Under the pieces are notes generated by a model that was given only the letters and a program-made list of their open reading frames with translations, did not search any database and was not told where the DNA came from. Positions 27,511-37,071 of a stretch of DNA of 64,000 bases are shown in pieces. Position 1 is the first letter of the stretch. Every line of letters starts with the position of its first letter. The position numbers were made by a program, and so were the translations under genes. The DNA comes from Candidatus Planktophila vernalis (GTDB lineage: Bacteria > Actinomycetota > Actinomycetes > Nanopelagicales > Nanopelagicaceae): positions 62,001 to 126,000 of the forward strand of contig NZ_CP016776.1 in the NCBI RefSeq assembly GCF_002288185.1. Direction: 5' to 3'.

Positions 27511-28416
27511 ATGTCCAATACGGCAATCTCAGTTACAGACCTAAGCAAGAAATATGGAGATCAAGTGGCGGTTTCCCATGCCACATTCGAAGTTCCCCTT
27601 GGAACTATCTGCGGCTTTGTCGGGCCTAATGGCTCAGGTAAAACAACGACGATGCGGATGCTCTTAGGGCTCATTACTCCAACAGGTGGCACCGGTGAAA
27701 TCTTGGGTGAATCAATTAAGCATCCAGAGAAGTATTTGCCCCGAGTTGGAGCAATGATTGAAGGACCTGCCTTCTATCCGGCGTTAAGTGGAAAAGAAAA
27801 TTTAAATGTTTTAGCCACCCTCGGCGGATTCTCAACAGATCGTGTCCAAGGATTGTTAGAACAAGTTGGTTTGGGTGATCGCGGGAAATCTAAATTTAAG
27901 ACATATTCACTTGGAATGAAACAGCGTTTAGGTATTGCGGCAGCATTGTTGCCCAATCCAAAGTTGTTGATGCTAGATGAACCAACAAACGGATTAGATC
28001 CAGAAGGAATCCAAGAAGTACGCGCGCTACTTCGCTCTCTAGCTAATGATGGAACATCCGTATTCGTTTCTTCTCACTTGCTTTCAGAGCTTGAATTGAT
28101 AAGTGATTACCTAGTCATGCTTCGCAAGGGTGAAGTTGTTTTCACTGGGAAAATGAGTGATTTAATGCTGAGCCAACAGCCAGTGATTATCGCTAAAGGT
28201 GAAAATGAGAATGACTTAACTTTGTTATTAGCAATTGCGCAGCAAGCAGGACACCATGCAACTATTCGAGATGGAGCCGTTCATGTTCAGGGTCCGGCTG
28301 ATTGGGCTATTGAGTTTAATCGCGCAGCCTTTAATGCTGGAATTACTCTTTCTCAGCTCACACCACAGTTACCAAACCTTGAAGAAACTTTCTTTGAAAT
28401 GACAGGTGACAAATAA
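27511..28416 (+). CDS. ABC transporter ATP-binding protein (ABC-2 type)
   Basis: 301 residues. Walker A GPNGSGKTTT is near residues 38-47, the signature YSLGMKQRLG near 134, Walker B LLMLDEPTNGLDPEG near 154 and the switch His in SSHLLSELE. The ~80 C-terminal residues form an extra domain common in DrrA/BcrA-like exporters. With the overlapping permease it should form an exporter for a peptide, lipid or antibiotic-like compound; the substrate is unknown. AGGA precedes the ATG by about 9 nt. Confidence 0.9.
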   Translation: MSNTAISVTDLSKKYGDQVAVSHATFEVPLGTICGFVGPNGSGKTTTMRMLLGLITPTGGTGEILGESIKHPEKYLPRVGAMIEGPAFYPALSGKENLNVLATLGGFSTDRVQGLLEQVGLGDRGKSKFKTYSLGMKQRLGIAAALLPNPKLLMLDEPTNGLDPEGIQEVRALLRSLANDGTSVFVSSHLLSELELISDYLVMLRKGEVVFTGKMSDLMLSQQPVIIAKGENENDLTLLLAIAQQAGHHATIRDGAVHVQGPADWAIEFNRAAFNAGITLSQLTPQLPNLEETFFEMTGDK

Positions 28417-29222
28417 TGTGGAATGTAGCTTTTGCAGAACTACGCAAACTCCGTCGCCCTACTTTGTTTTTTGGCACCATGGGAGCAGTTGTATTCTTCA
28501 GCGCACTCTTTTCATCACTCTTATTTCTACTCATTGATTCACCACAGGGAAACTCTGATCGTGGACGCACAGTTGGTCGCGAAGTACTAGGTCTTGCAAC
28601 AGGTGGGGTTCAGGGATTTAGCAATGTGGGTGGATTTTTAGGAATCATCGCCCTCTGTGTCTTTGCCGCGCAAACTGCTCAGGAATATACCTATGGAACT
28701 CTACGTAATTTATTAGTTCGACAACCTGGACGTCTGCGCATATTGCTTGGCAAATTCGTTGCGATGAAGTTGTTTGCATTGCTCATGATTGTTTTATCAG
28801 CCATTGTGAGTATCGGTGCTTCTGTGATTTTGGCCCCAGGGGCCGAAGTTTCAACTGATCTTTGGTTTGGCGCAGATGGTCGCCATGCAATCTTTACAAC
28901 CTTTATAAACGTCACAATTTCAGTCATTGGCTTTGGAACCATTGGAATGGTGCTTGGTTTGCTACTTCGCTCACCTATCAGTGCGATTTCATTTGGTGTT
29001 TTATGGTTACTGATCGTTGAAAACCTATTGATCGCAGTTAAAAACTCTTGGGAAAAGTGGCTACCAGGTGCACAGCTCAATGCAATCGCAACTGGCGGAG
29101 GCCCAACTGGACGTTCAGAGGGAATCGAATTTTCACAGGCACTTCTAGTTGGTGGAATCTATGTTGCTATTGGGGCAACGGTTGCATCATTCCTATTTGT
29201 GCGCCGTGATGTAGCTAATTAG
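28416..29222 (+). CDS. ABC-2 type transporter permease
   Basis: 268-residue membrane protein with about six hydrophobic segments. It begins inside the ATPase stop (TAATG), so the two are made together. The N terminus MWNVAFAELRKLRRP is the amphipathic elbow helix usual in ABC-2 permeases, and a conserved AQEYTYGTLRNLLVRQPGR stretch follows helix 2. Half-size, so a homodimer is expected. Substrate unknown. Confidence 0.88.
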   Translation: MWNVAFAELRKLRRPTLFFGTMGAVVFFSALFSSLLFLLIDSPQGNSDRGRTVGREVLGLATGGVQGFSNVGGFLGIIALCVFAAQTAQEYTYGTLRNLLVRQPGRLRILLGKFVAMKLFALLMIVLSAIVSIGASVILAPGAEVSTDLWFGADGRHAIFTTFINVTISVIGFGTIGMVLGLLLRSPISAISFGVLWLLIVENLLIAVKNSWEKWLPGAQLNAIATGGGPTGRSEGIEFSQALLVGGIYVAIGATVASFLFVRRDVAN

Positions 29223-29270
29223 AGACACCAGCACCTAAACACACGGTTTTCTAAAGAACACCATTTATTA

Positions 29271-29296
29271 TTAAGGCCTTCCCCCGGAGGTCTTAA
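29271..29296 (+). promoter_or_regulatory. Hairpin sequestering the Shine-Dalgarno of the NlpC/P60 gene
   Basis: Arms 29271-29281 and 29286-29296 form an 11-pair stem (9 Watson-Crick, 2 G-U) with a CCCC loop. GGAGG, the only ribosome-binding sequence before the TTG start at 29298, is entirely within the 3' arm. This would limit translation until the stem opens. It could act as a thermosensor-like or protein-controlled switch. A TATTAT at 29266-29271 is a possible -10; if used, the transcript would start within the stem, so the TSS matters. Confidence 0.55.
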
Positions 29297-29297
29297 C

Positions 29298-30500
29298 TTG
29301 AAAAAATACCGAGCGATTTCACTCGCTCTTGCCCTTGGTCTGACGCTCACAACAGCGCCGGCTTTGGCAAAGACCCCCAAACCAACATTGGCTGAAATTG
29401 AAGCTGCAAAAAAAGTTGAAGCTGCAAAGAAAAAAGCTGCTGATGCCCAGGCGGCAAAATTGGCTAAAGCCAATCAAAGTCTTAGAACTCTAACTGCGAA
29501 AGCAAATGCAGCTACTGCTCTTTATGTGAAAGCTCAAAGAGAGTTGGCGGTGGCCGTAGCAGCTGCGCGCGCTGCAGCTCAATATGCAGCAGAAACTGCC
29601 GCCTCAGTTTCAGAAGCGCATCAAGTTATTGGACGGCTTGCAACAAATGCTTACATTATGGGTGGAAGCATGACCGACATTGAACCGTTACTTAGTTCCA
29701 ATGGACCACAGGATTTAATAGATCAATTAAGCACACTCAGTAACTTAGGAACTAAGAATTCAATTGCACTCGATCGCTTTAAAGCCGCAGAAGTAATTGC
29801 GCGAGCCGCGAAAAAGGCAGCAGATGAAGCAAAGGCTGTGCAGGAAACTGCAACCGAAAAGGTGGAAGCTGCAAAGAAAGTTGCAGATGATGCAAAAGCT
29901 GAACAGGCAAAAGAAGTTGCAAAATTACAAAAGGTGCAAGATGCTTTAATGAAAGAGTTGATGAGTGCTAGAAAAGTTAGAACAACTCTAGAACAGCAGA
30001 GACAGTTGGCTTTGCTTGAAGAATCTCAAGCTAATCAAGCGACACAAACTGTTGGGCAAAAGAATGTGTGGCCAAATATTGGCTTCAAGGGGCGTTCGAC
30101 AATTAGAACTACACAAGCAGAGCGAGATAAAGCTGTGGCATTTGCTAAGACTCAAGTTCTTGCGCGAAAGCCATATGTTTGGGGCTCTGAGGGGCCAAAT
30201 ACTTTTGACTGCTCTGGTTTGGTTTATGCCGCATATAAATATGCAGGACTCGGATGGCCTAACTGGGATCGCCTGAACTCTGCGTTGTATTCGGGCTATA
30301 CAAAGCATGTTTCACTCAATGAGTTGGTGCCAGGAGATCTTCTGTTCTATTCCTACAAGGGAACAATTTCAACGATTCACCACATCACCATTTACGCTGG
30401 AAACGGCATGATGTGGGAGGCCAACTCCAAGGGCAAGGGCCTTTTGTACTCAAATATCTACAGCATTAAGGGCTTAATGCCATTTGGTGGTCGGGTCTAG
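29298..30500 (+). CDS. NlpC/P60 peptidoglycan hydrolase with coiled-coil N-terminal region
   Basis: 400 residues from a TTG start immediately after GGAGG. Signal peptide about 1-25 (ending PALAK). Residues ~30-250 are Ala/Lys/Glu-rich and strongly coiled-coil-like, as in RipA/CwlO-type hydrolases. The C-terminal NlpC/P60 domain has the catalytic Cys in FDCSGLVYA near residue 304 and His in TIHHITIYAG near residue 360. It cleaves peptide cross-bridges or stems at the cell wall during division or growth; the coiled coil probably holds it inactive until an activator binds. Confidence 0.9.
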   Translation: MKKYRAISLALALGLTLTTAPALAKTPKPTLAEIEAAKKVEAAKKKAADAQAAKLAKANQSLRTLTAKANAATALYVKAQRELAVAVAAARAAAQYAAETAASVSEAHQVIGRLATNAYIMGGSMTDIEPLLSSNGPQDLIDQLSTLSNLGTKNSIALDRFKAAEVIARAAKKAADEAKAVQETATEKVEAAKKVADDAKAEQAKEVAKLQKVQDALMKELMSARKVRTTLEQQRQLALLEESQANQATQTVGQKNVWPNIGFKGRSTIRTTQAERDKAVAFAKTQVLARKPYVWGSEGPNTFDCSGLVYAAYKYAGLGWPNWDRLNSALYSGYTKHVSLNELVPGDLLFYSYKGTISTIHHITIYAGNGMMWEANSKGKGLLYSNIYSIKGLMPFGGRV

Positions 30501-30503
30501 TCT
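30498..30503 (+). promoter_or_regulatory. -10 hexamer TAGTCT of tilS (leaderless)
   Basis: TAGTCT overlaps the NlpC/P60 stop codon and ends 6 nt before the tilS ATG at 30510. No Shine-Dalgarno is present, so tilS and downstream genes may have their own leaderless promoter. Confidence 0.5.
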
Positions 30504-30509
30504 TAAGGC

Positions 30510-31460
30510 ATGAGTTCACAGCTGCCAGCTATTCGCAGTGCAGTTCGCCTCTTCCTAGAGAAAATGGAAGCCGGTGATCGCACTGTTGTTGCTGTATCAG
30601 GTGGTGCAGATTCATTAGCTCTTGCTTATGCACTTTCTATGGAAGTCAAGAAGCTAGCGATTCAACTCTCTGCAGTAACAATAGATCACCAACTTCAAAG
30701 TAATTCTGGTGAACAAGCAAACCAAGTTGTTGTCCAAATGAAAGAACTTGGCATTGAGTGCAACGTTGTGAAAGTTAATGTTGAAATTACAGATGGTTTA
30801 GAAGCATCTGCGCGCAAGGCGCGATATGTTGCATTAGATGAGTTGCAGGCCGATGCAGTTTTCTTGGGTCACACTCACAACGATCAGGCTGAGAGTGTGT
30901 TGCTAGGACTTGCACGAGGCTCGGGTACACGATCACTTTCAGGTATGGCAGAGGTAAATGGAAAATACATCAGACCTTTTCTTGCTATTACTCGTGAGCA
31001 AACCGAAAGCGCTTGCAGTGAAATTGGTTTAACTCCATGGAATGATCCACACAACAACGATTCACAATTTGCCAGAGTGCGAGTGCGCACGCAGGCACTT
31101 CCAGTTTTAGAAGAAACAATTGGTCCAGGAATTTCAGATGCATTAGTTCGTAGCTCGCACTTACTCAGAGATGATGCAGATGCACTTGATCAATGGGCAG
31201 AAGAAGAGATTGTTGGATCAGATCTCCATGATTTAGATTGTTCCTACTTACAGGGCCTACCTAGAGCCATCCGATCTCGAATTATCCGCCGAGCCATCTA
31301 TGACACTGGCGCCCCAGCAGGATCTCTCACAGCTGAGCATGTGGGCGCAGTTGAGGCCCTGATTTGTGCGTGGAATGGCCAAGGTCCCGCTCATTTACCC
31401 GGCGGTGTGAAGGTTGAGCGTTTTTCGGGCAGACTTTCGCTCTCACGCCACCAACCATAG
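30510..31460 (+). CDS. tilS: tRNA(Ile)-lysidine synthetase
   Basis: Converts C34 of tRNA-Ile2 to lysidine so that AUA is read as Ile. The 316 residues carry the PP-loop AVSGGADSLALAYAL at about 28-42, then the GHTHNDQAESVLLGLARGSGTRSLSGM stretch (only partly quoted elsewhere as HNDQAES) and RVRTQALPVLEE typical of TilS. It is a short form without the long C-terminal tRNA-binding extension of E. coli TilS, normal in Actinobacteria. hpt follows after 8 nt, a conserved pairing. Confidence 0.94.
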   Translation: MSSQLPAIRSAVRLFLEKMEAGDRTVVAVSGGADSLALAYALSMEVKKLAIQLSAVTIDHQLQSNSGEQANQVVVQMKELGIECNVVKVNVEITDGLEASARKARYVALDELQADAVFLGHTHNDQAESVLLGLARGSGTRSLSGMAEVNGKYIRPFLAITREQTESACSEIGLTPWNDPHNNDSQFARVRVRTQALPVLEETIGPGISDALVRSSHLLRDDADALDQWAEEEIVGSDLHDLDCSYLQGLPRAIRSRIIRRAIYDTGAPAGSLTAEHVGAVEALICAWNGQGPAHLPGGVKVERFSGRLSLSRHQP

Positions 31461-31468
31461 GGAGCACC

Positions 31469-32020
31469 GTGGATTTAGCAGCAATCTCAGGCGATATCGA
31501 ACGCGTCATCGTCACCGAAGAAGCTTTGCAAGCACGCATTAAAGAACTTGCTGCACAGGTTGATAAAGATTACGAAGGCAAAGACCTTCTACTTGTCGGC
31601 GTATTAAAAGGTGCAGTAATGGCTGTTGCCGATCTTTCACGTGCACTTCAACGTCACGTTGAAATGGATTGGATGGCAGTTTCTTCATATGGCTCTGGAA
31701 CCAAATCAAGTGGAGTCGTTCGAATCTTGAAGGATTTAGATCGCGACATCACTGGCCGCAATGTTTTAATTGTTGAAGACATTGTTGATTCAGGCTTAAC
31801 GCTTTCTTGGCTTAAATCAAATCTTGAATCACGTGGTGTAGGAAGCGTTGAAATTCTTTCAATCTTGAGAAAACCAGAAGCCGCAAAGGTCCATGTAGAT
31901 GTTAAATATGTGGGATTTGAAATTCCACCTGATTTCGTAATCGGTTACGGACTAGATTTTGATGAGAAATATCGCAACCTTCCATTTATTGCTGTGCTTG
32001 CCAAGCATATGTATTCATAA
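31469..32020 (+). CDS. hpt: Hypoxanthine phosphoribosyltransferase
   Basis: Salvages hypoxanthine (and usually guanine) with PRPP to IMP/GMP. The 183 residues include the PRPP motif VLIVEDIVDSGLTL near residue 97, the flexible loop around VSSYGSGTKSSG and the base-binding KYVGFEIPPDFVIGYGLD segment. The start is GTG with AGGGAGC upstream. It lies between tilS and ftsH as in most Actinobacteria and Firmicutes, and complements the de novo purine cluster at the start of the window. Confidence 0.95.
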   Translation: MDLAAISGDIERVIVTEEALQARIKELAAQVDKDYEGKDLLLVGVLKGAVMAVADLSRALQRHVEMDWMAVSSYGSGTKSSGVVRILKDLDRDITGRNVLIVEDIVDSGLTLSWLKSNLESRGVGSVEILSILRKPEAAKVHVDVKYVGFEIPPDFVIGYGLDFDEKYRNLPFIAVLAKHMYS

Positions 32021-32054
32021 GAATTCATTCCCCACGAAACGAGACTATTAAGTT

Positions 32055-34109
32055 ATGACTGACGCTAAGAAATCAAAGAAGAAGAGCCCTGTAAAAAAGA
32101 GCTTTTCGGGCAAAGCACCGTCTAAGAAGCCAACAACTCGTTCTGGCCGTATTCTTCGTGGACCATTGTTTTGGATTCTTGTCGCAATACTTGGTGTTTC
32201 AGTCTTTGGTCAGATCAGTGCTGCAGGAAATCGCTATACACAAATCGAAACTTCACAAGCACTTGATGCAATTGCACGCTCTTCAGTGGAGTCAGCAGTC
32301 ATTGTTGATAAAGATCAAAAGATTCGCTTGATACTTAAGCCAAGTTCTCCAATTAACGGTGCAACAAAGGTAGAAGCCTCATATGTGGCTCGCCAAGAAC
32401 CCACGATTATCGATGCTTTAACGGGGAATCCACCTACAAAAGGCTGGAATGTAAAGGTCCCATCACAGTCATTATTAGTTTCATTCTTGATGTCAATCGT
32501 TCCTTTCTTACTTATCGGATTCCTGTTCTTCTGGATGATGAGCCAGGCTCAAGGTGGAAATAAGGTATTCCAATTTGGAAGATCGAGAGCAAAACTTCAA
32601 AGTAACGATGTTCCAAAAACAACATTTAAAGATGTAGCTGGCGCTGAAGAAGCTATTGCTGAACTTGATGAGATCAAGGATTTTCTGGCTAACCCAGATA
32701 AGTACGGCGCGCTAGGTGCGAAAATTCCAAAGGGTGTTCTGCTCTTTGGTCCTCCAGGAACAGGAAAGACTCTTCTTGCTCGCGCAGTTGCCGGTGAAGC
32801 AAATGTTCCTTTCTATTCAATCTCAGGTTCTGATTTCGTAGAAATGTTTGTTGGTGTTGGAGCCGCACGTGTTCGCGATCTATTTAATCAAGCCAAAGAG
32901 AATGCACCTGCAATTGTCTTTGTAGATGAAATCGATGCCGTTGGTCGCCAGCGTGGTGCAGGCATGGGTGGCGGTCATGATGAGCGCGAACAAACTCTTA
33001 ACCAGTTACTAGTTGAGATGGATGGCTTTGAAGAAAATACTAAAGTTATTTTGATTGCCGCAACTAACCGACCAGATGTTTTGGATCCAGCTCTGCTTCG
33101 TCCAGGACGCTTTGATCGCCAAATTGCTGTTGATCGCCCAGATCTTAAAGGACGTGAAGCAATTCTTGCTGTGCACGCGAAGGGCAAACCATTAAGTGAT
33201 GATGTCAAGCTTTTGGATTACGCACGTCGTACACCAGGATTTACAGGAGCAGATCTAGCTAACGTTCTAAACGAAGCCGCTTTGCTCACAGCGCGTGAAG
33301 AGAAGAAGTTAATTACTAACAAAGAACTTGATGAGTCAATTGACCGCGTTATGGCTGGACCGCAGCGTAAATCAAGGATTATGAGTGATTCTGAGCGCCG
33401 AGTAACGGCTTATCACGAGGCAGGCCATGCACTTGTCGCACATGCCTTGCCACATACTGATCCAGTTCACAAAATTACAATCATGCCTCGCGGTCGCGCA
33501 CTTGGTTACACCATGGTGCTACCTGATGAAGATAAGTACTCAACCACTCGCAATGAACTATTAGACCAATTGGCATATTCATTAGGTGGTCGCGCAGCAG
33601 AAGAATTGATTTTCCATGATCCATCAACTGGTGCATCAAATGATATTGAAAAGGCAACTGCGCTTGCCCGTAACATGGTCACTCAATATGGAATGACTGA
33701 AGCAATTGGTGCAATCAAACTTGGTGGTGGAAGTACTGAGCCGTTCATGGGTCGTGACTACGGACATCAACGTGACTATTCAGAAAACATTGCAGCTGTT
33801 GTTGACCGCGAAGTTCGCACACTTATTGAAAATGCTCATCAAGAAGCATTTGATATCTTGGTTGCAAATCGAAAGATTCTTGATGAGATGGTCTTAGAAC
33901 TACTTGAAAAGGAAACTCTCAACAAGGACGATATTGCCGTTATCTTTAAAAAGGTTCGTGCAGTCACACCACGTCCAGCCTGGACTGGTTCACCTACTCG
34001 AATTCCTTCAACACAACCTCCGGTTGATGTTCCCGAAAGAATTGTTGAAGAAGTAACTGAAACAAAGAAGCCAACACGTCGAAAGAAGTCTGCAAGTGAC
34101 GATAAGTAA
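32055..34109 (+). CDS. ftsH: ATP-dependent zinc metalloprotease FtsH
   Basis: 684-residue inner-membrane AAA+ protease that degrades misfolded membrane proteins. A basic N-terminal tail (1-35) precedes TM1 (about 36-55) and TM2 (about 141-163) flanking an extracytoplasmic loop. AAA domain: Walker A GPPGTGKT 232-239, Walker B IVFVDEID 287-294. The second region of homology is in RPGRFDRQI. Zinc site HEAGH 454-458. C-terminal ~60 residues are low-complexity and charged. Its last 14 bases overlap the folE start. Confidence 0.97.
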   Translation: MTDAKKSKKKSPVKKSFSGKAPSKKPTTRSGRILRGPLFWILVAILGVSVFGQISAAGNRYTQIETSQALDAIARSSVESAVIVDKDQKIRLILKPSSPINGATKVEASYVARQEPTIIDALTGNPPTKGWNVKVPSQSLLVSFLMSIVPFLLIGFLFFWMMSQAQGGNKVFQFGRSRAKLQSNDVPKTTFKDVAGAEEAIAELDEIKDFLANPDKYGALGAKIPKGVLLFGPPGTGKTLLARAVAGEANVPFYSISGSDFVEMFVGVGAARVRDLFNQAKENAPAIVFVDEIDAVGRQRGAGMGGGHDEREQTLNQLLVEMDGFEENTKVILIAATNRPDVLDPALLRPGRFDRQIAVDRPDLKGREAILAVHAKGKPLSDDVKLLDYARRTPGFTGADLANVLNEAALLTAREEKKLITNKELDESIDRVMAGPQRKSRIMSDSERRVTAYHEAGHALVAHALPHTDPVHKITIMPRGRALGYTMVLPDEDKYSTTRNELLDQLAYSLGGRAAEELIFHDPSTGASNDIEKATALARNMVTQYGMTEAIGAIKLGGGSTEPFMGRDYGHQRDYSENIAAVVDREVRTLIENAHQEAFDILVANRKILDEMVLELLEKETLNKDDIAVIFKKVRAVTPRPAWTGSPTRIPSTQPPVDVPERIVEEVTETKKPTRRKKSASDDK

Positions 34110-34698
34110 AGTCTCAGTGACCGATGGTCGCGCTTCAGGTCCTTATGACCAAGCGCGCGCAGAAAAAGCTGTGCGCGAACTACTTCTTGCTTTGGGTGAA
34201 GATCCAGATCGTGAAGGCCTAAAAGAAACTCCTGCGCGCGTAGCAAGGGCGATGAAAGAAAACTTTGAAGGCCTATGGCAATCACCAGAAGATGTTTTAA
34301 CTACAACTTTTGATATTGGCCATGAAGAGCTAGTAATTGTGCGCGATATTGAGGTCTTTTCACACTGTGAGCACCACCTAACGCCTTTCCATGGTGTTGC
34401 ACATGTTGGTTACATCCCAAGTGGGAAAATCACTGGGCTTTCCAAGATTGCCCGTTTAGTAGATATGTATTCACGCAGACCACAAGTGCAAGAGCGTCTG
34501 ACTACTCAGATTGCTGATGCAATGGTTGAAATCTTGAACCCACTGGGTGTAATTGTGATTATTGATTGCGAGCATTTGTGTATGTCAATGCGCGGAGTTA
34601 AGAAGTCCAATGCACGCACAACAACAAGTGCTGTGCGCGGAGTATTACAAAACACGGCAACTCGTGCTGAAGCGATTAGCTTAATTACAACTCGGTAA
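34096..34698 (+). CDS. folE: GTP cyclohydrolase I
   Basis: First step of folate synthesis: GTP to dihydroneopterin triphosphate. The 200 residues include the zinc-binding [11 protein letters not shown] segment near residue 92 and [11 protein letters not shown] near residue 157, plus the tetramerising [19 protein letters not shown]. The GTG at 34096 lies inside ftsH; a second in-frame GTG at 34117, just after the ftsH stop, would give a protein 7 residues shorter and is possible. folP follows after 5 nt. Confidence 0.95.
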   Translation: MTISKVSVTDGRASGPYDQARAEKAVRELLLALGEDPDREGLKETPARVARAMKENFEGLWQSPEDVLTTTFDIGHEELVIVRDIEVFSHCEHHLTPFHGVAHVGYIPSGKITGLSKIARLVDMYSRRPQVQERLTTQIADAMVEILNPLGVIVIIDCEHLCMSMRGVKKSNARTTTSAVRGVLQNTATRAEAISLITTR

Positions 34699-34703
34699 AC
34701 ACC

Positions 34704-35459
34704 ATGATTGTCATGGGCATTTTAAATGTCACACCAGATTCTTTTGCTGACGGCGGACGTCATAATGATTTAGAAGCAGCAGTAAATCGTGGACACGAAA
34801 TGTTGGCTGAGGGCGTTGACATCATTGATATCGGTGGTGAATCAACTAAGCCAGGTGTTGATCGCGTGTCAGAGGAAGAAGAACTCGCTCGAGTAATCCC
34901 AGTAATAAAAGAGTTAGCAAAAGTTGGTGCACGAATTAGCATCGACACAATGCGAGCAAGTACGGCAAGAGCTGCAATTGAAGCTGGCGCTCAAATCATT
35001 AATGATGTCAGCGGTGGATTAGCCGATCCGGATATGTTGCCAACAGCAGCGAAATTAGGCGTGCCATACATAGCGATGCATTGGCGCGGGCACTCTAAAG
35101 ATATGAATTCACGGGCAGTGTATGGCGATGTAGTTAGAGATGTTATTTCAGAGATGCAGGAGAGAGTCAGTGCAGCTTTAGATGCTGGAATTACTAAAGA
35201 GAATTTGATTATTGATCCAGGCATAGGCTTTGCCAAAGATGCCCATCACAACTGGGAAATCATTGATTCCATTGATGAATTCGTGGCCCTTGGCTATCCG
35301 GTGCTAATCGGGGCATCGCGTAAGCGCTTTCTTGGTGGAGACAATCCCGATGAGCGCGAAGCAGCAACTATCGAGCTAACTAAACGCCTATCCACATCAG
35401 GCATCTGGGGAGTTAGAGTTCACTCTGTGAAACCTCACAAGGAAGTTCTTAACTCATGA
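34704..35459 (+). CDS. folP: Dihydropteroate synthase
   Basis: Joins pABA to dihydropterin pyrophosphate; the target of sulfonamides. The 251 residues hold motif 1 GILNVTPDSFADGG (5-18), motif 2 DIIDIGGESTKPG (38-50), DVSGG, and the phosphate-binding IGASRKRFLG near residue 209. The TIM barrel appears complete, though the protein is about 20-30 residues shorter than E. coli FolP, starting directly at strand 1. It ends in an ATGA overlap with folB. Confidence 0.95.
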   Translation: MIVMGILNVTPDSFADGGRHNDLEAAVNRGHEMLAEGVDIIDIGGESTKPGVDRVSEEEELARVIPVIKELAKVGARISIDTMRASTARAAIEAGAQIINDVSGGLADPDMLPTAAKLGVPYIAMHWRGHSKDMNSRAVYGDVVRDVISEMQERVSAALDAGITKENLIIDPGIGFAKDAHHNWEIIDSIDEFVALGYPVLIGASRKRFLGGDNPDEREAATIELTKRLSTSGIWGVRVHSVKPHKEVLNS

Positions 35460-35818
35460 GTGATCAGATATTTCTAACTGGTATTGCAGGTTTTGGATAT
35501 CACGGCCTCTTTGATCATGAGCGCCAAAATGGTCAGGATTTCTTTGTTGATATCGCATTGACGGTGGATTTAACCTCTGCCTCTAAAAGCGATGAAATTA
35601 GTGACACCGTGAATTATGCAGAGATTACGAACTTAGTTGTAGCTCACATAACCACTCAACCAGTTAACTTGATTGAGAAATTAGCTGGTCGCATTGCAGA
35701 TCACATTCTTAAAGACCACACTAAAGTTTTAGAAGCTACGGTTACTGTTCATAAGCCACAAGCCCCAGTAGATGCAGTGCTTAAAGATATTGCCGTGCAG
35801 GTTACACGTAAGCGATGA
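35456..35818 (+). CDS. folB: Dihydroneopterin aldolase
   Basis: Cleaves dihydroneopterin to 6-hydroxymethyl-dihydropterin plus glycolaldehyde. The 120 residues contain GFGYHGLFDHERQNGQDF near residue 12 with the catalytic/substrate residues, DTVNYAEI near residue 47 and NLIEKLAGRIAD. The C-terminal catalytic Lys is in VTVHKPQAPV. Coupled on both sides by ATGA overlaps (folP and folK), giving stoichiometric folate enzymes. Confidence 0.94.
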   Translation: MSDQIFLTGIAGFGYHGLFDHERQNGQDFFVDIALTVDLTSASKSDEISDTVNYAEITNLVVAHITTQPVNLIEKLAGRIADHILKDHTKVLEATVTVHKPQAPVDAVLKDIAVQVTRKR

Positions 35819-36264
35819 AGGCAGTTATTGCACTCGGTGCAAATATTGGAAATCCAAAAGAAAATCTAGATATCGCTGTTGCTCTATTGAAAGAGGCAAC
35901 TAATTTTCAAAGCCTCTCTTCTTATTACTCCACAGCACCGGTGGGTGGGCCAGAGCAGCCTGACTATCTCAATGCCGTGTGTATTGTTGAAAGTGAATTA
36001 CCAGCAACAGATTTGCTTTCACTTTTGCATGGTATTGAAAAATCTATGGGGCGAGAGAGAATTGAACACTGGGGACCAAGAACTATTGATTTAGATCTTA
36101 TTCAATACGGTTCACTATTAAGTAAAAGTGAAGAGCTAGAACTTCCACATCCACGGGCGCATGAGCGTCGCTTTGTTTTAGAGCCTTGGTTTGAAATAGA
36201 ACCCGATGCCATCCTGCTTACACATGGGAAAATAAGCCAGCTTTTGGAACAATTGCCTAAGTAA
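35815..36264 (+). CDS. folK: 6-hydroxymethyl-7,8-dihydropterin pyrophosphokinase
   Basis: Transfers pyrophosphate from ATP to hydroxymethyl-dihydropterin, supplying FolP. The 149 residues include ALGANIGNPKENL (6-18), STAPVGGPEQPDYLNAV and the HPPK signature WGPRTIDLDLIQYG near residue 82, whose two Asp residues bind Mg-ATP. It starts in an ATGA overlap with folB. A 51-nt gap then precedes panC; the DUF3180 gene often found here in Actinobacteria is absent. Confidence 0.95.
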   Translation: MKAVIALGANIGNPKENLDIAVALLKEATNFQSLSSYYSTAPVGGPEQPDYLNAVCIVESELPATDLLSLLHGIEKSMGRERIEHWGPRTIDLDLIQYGSLLSKSEELELPHPRAHERRFVLEPWFEIEPDAILLTHGKISQLLEQLPK

Positions 36265-36315
36265 GCGTAAACTTTTCACATCTTGCCCGGTACCTGAAAG
36301 GACTGGAGCCACACG

Positions 36316-37071
36316 ATGACTGTATTAGTGCCAACTATGGGCGCCTTGCATAAAGGCCACCAAGCGTTGATTAAGCGTGCTCGCAGCATGAGCAAAGAAG
36401 TTGTTGTGAGTATTTTTGTTAACCCACTTCAATTTGAAAATACAGATGATCTTAGAAATTATCCACGAAGTCCTGAAAGAGATATCCAGTTAGCAACTTT
36501 GGCTGGTGCTACAGAAGTGTGGATGCCTGAGTATGAAGAGATTTATCCAGCTGAGATTAAGAAGTTAAGTGCAGGCCCATTAGGTGCGCTCTATGAGGGC
36601 CAATCTCGTCCTGATCACTTTGATGGTGTTGTAACAGTTGTTAATCGCTTATTTGAAATTGTTAAACCAGAATCAGCAGTCTTTGGAGAAAAAGACTTTC
36701 AGCAATTAGCAATCATTAAAGCCATGAAGAGTAAAGTGGAGATTATTGGAGTGCCAACCGTTCGCGAATTTGATGGCCTTGCCCTTTCTTCTCGCAATGT
36801 TCGCTTGAGTGAACAAGGACGAGTAAGTGCAAATGTCATTCAAAGAGCTTTAGCTGCAGCCCATTTGGCACCAAGTGTTGTCATTGCTCAAGAGATCATT
36901 GATTCAACACTTGCTACTGAGACTGGATTTAAAAAGGACTATGCAGCAATTATCGATGAAGATTCATTTGAAATAGCAAGGGATGAAACACGTAATAAAC
37001 GGGCAATTATCGCGGGCTGGATAGATGGAGTTCGATTGATTGACAACATGAAAATGGGAGAGGGGCGTTAA
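36316..37071 (+). CDS. panC: Pantothenate synthetase
   Basis: ATP-dependent condensation of pantoate and beta-alanine to pantothenate. Motifs: PTMGALHKGHQAL (6-18, with the HxGH nucleotide site), NPLQF, GEKDFQQLAII and LSSRNVRLS (KMSKS-like). The 251 residues are shorter than usual: the protein starts at strand 1, without the ~20-residue N-terminal segment, and an in-frame TGA shortly upstream excludes extension. GGAG precedes the ATG by 9 nt. coaX follows without a gap; panD, usually between them in Actinobacteria, is missing here. Confidence 0.93.
   Translation: MTVLVPTMGALHKGHQALIKRARSMSKEVVVSIFVNPLQFENTDDLRNYPRSPERDIQLATLAGATEVWMPEYEEIYPAEIKKLSAGPLGALYEGQSRPDHFDGVVTVVNRLFEIVKPESAVFGEKDFQQLAIIKAMKSKVEIIGVPTVREFDGLALSSRNVRLSEQGRVSANVIQRALAAAHLAPSVVIAQEIIDSTLATETGFKKDYAAIIDEDSFEIARDETRNKRAIIAGWIDGVRLIDNMKMGEGR

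Noticed and set aside
29223-29297. c-di-AMP (ydaO) riboswitch before the NlpC/P60 hydrolase gene
   Set aside because: This class often precedes wall hydrolases in Actinobacteria, but only 75 nt are available and its conserved elements are not seen.
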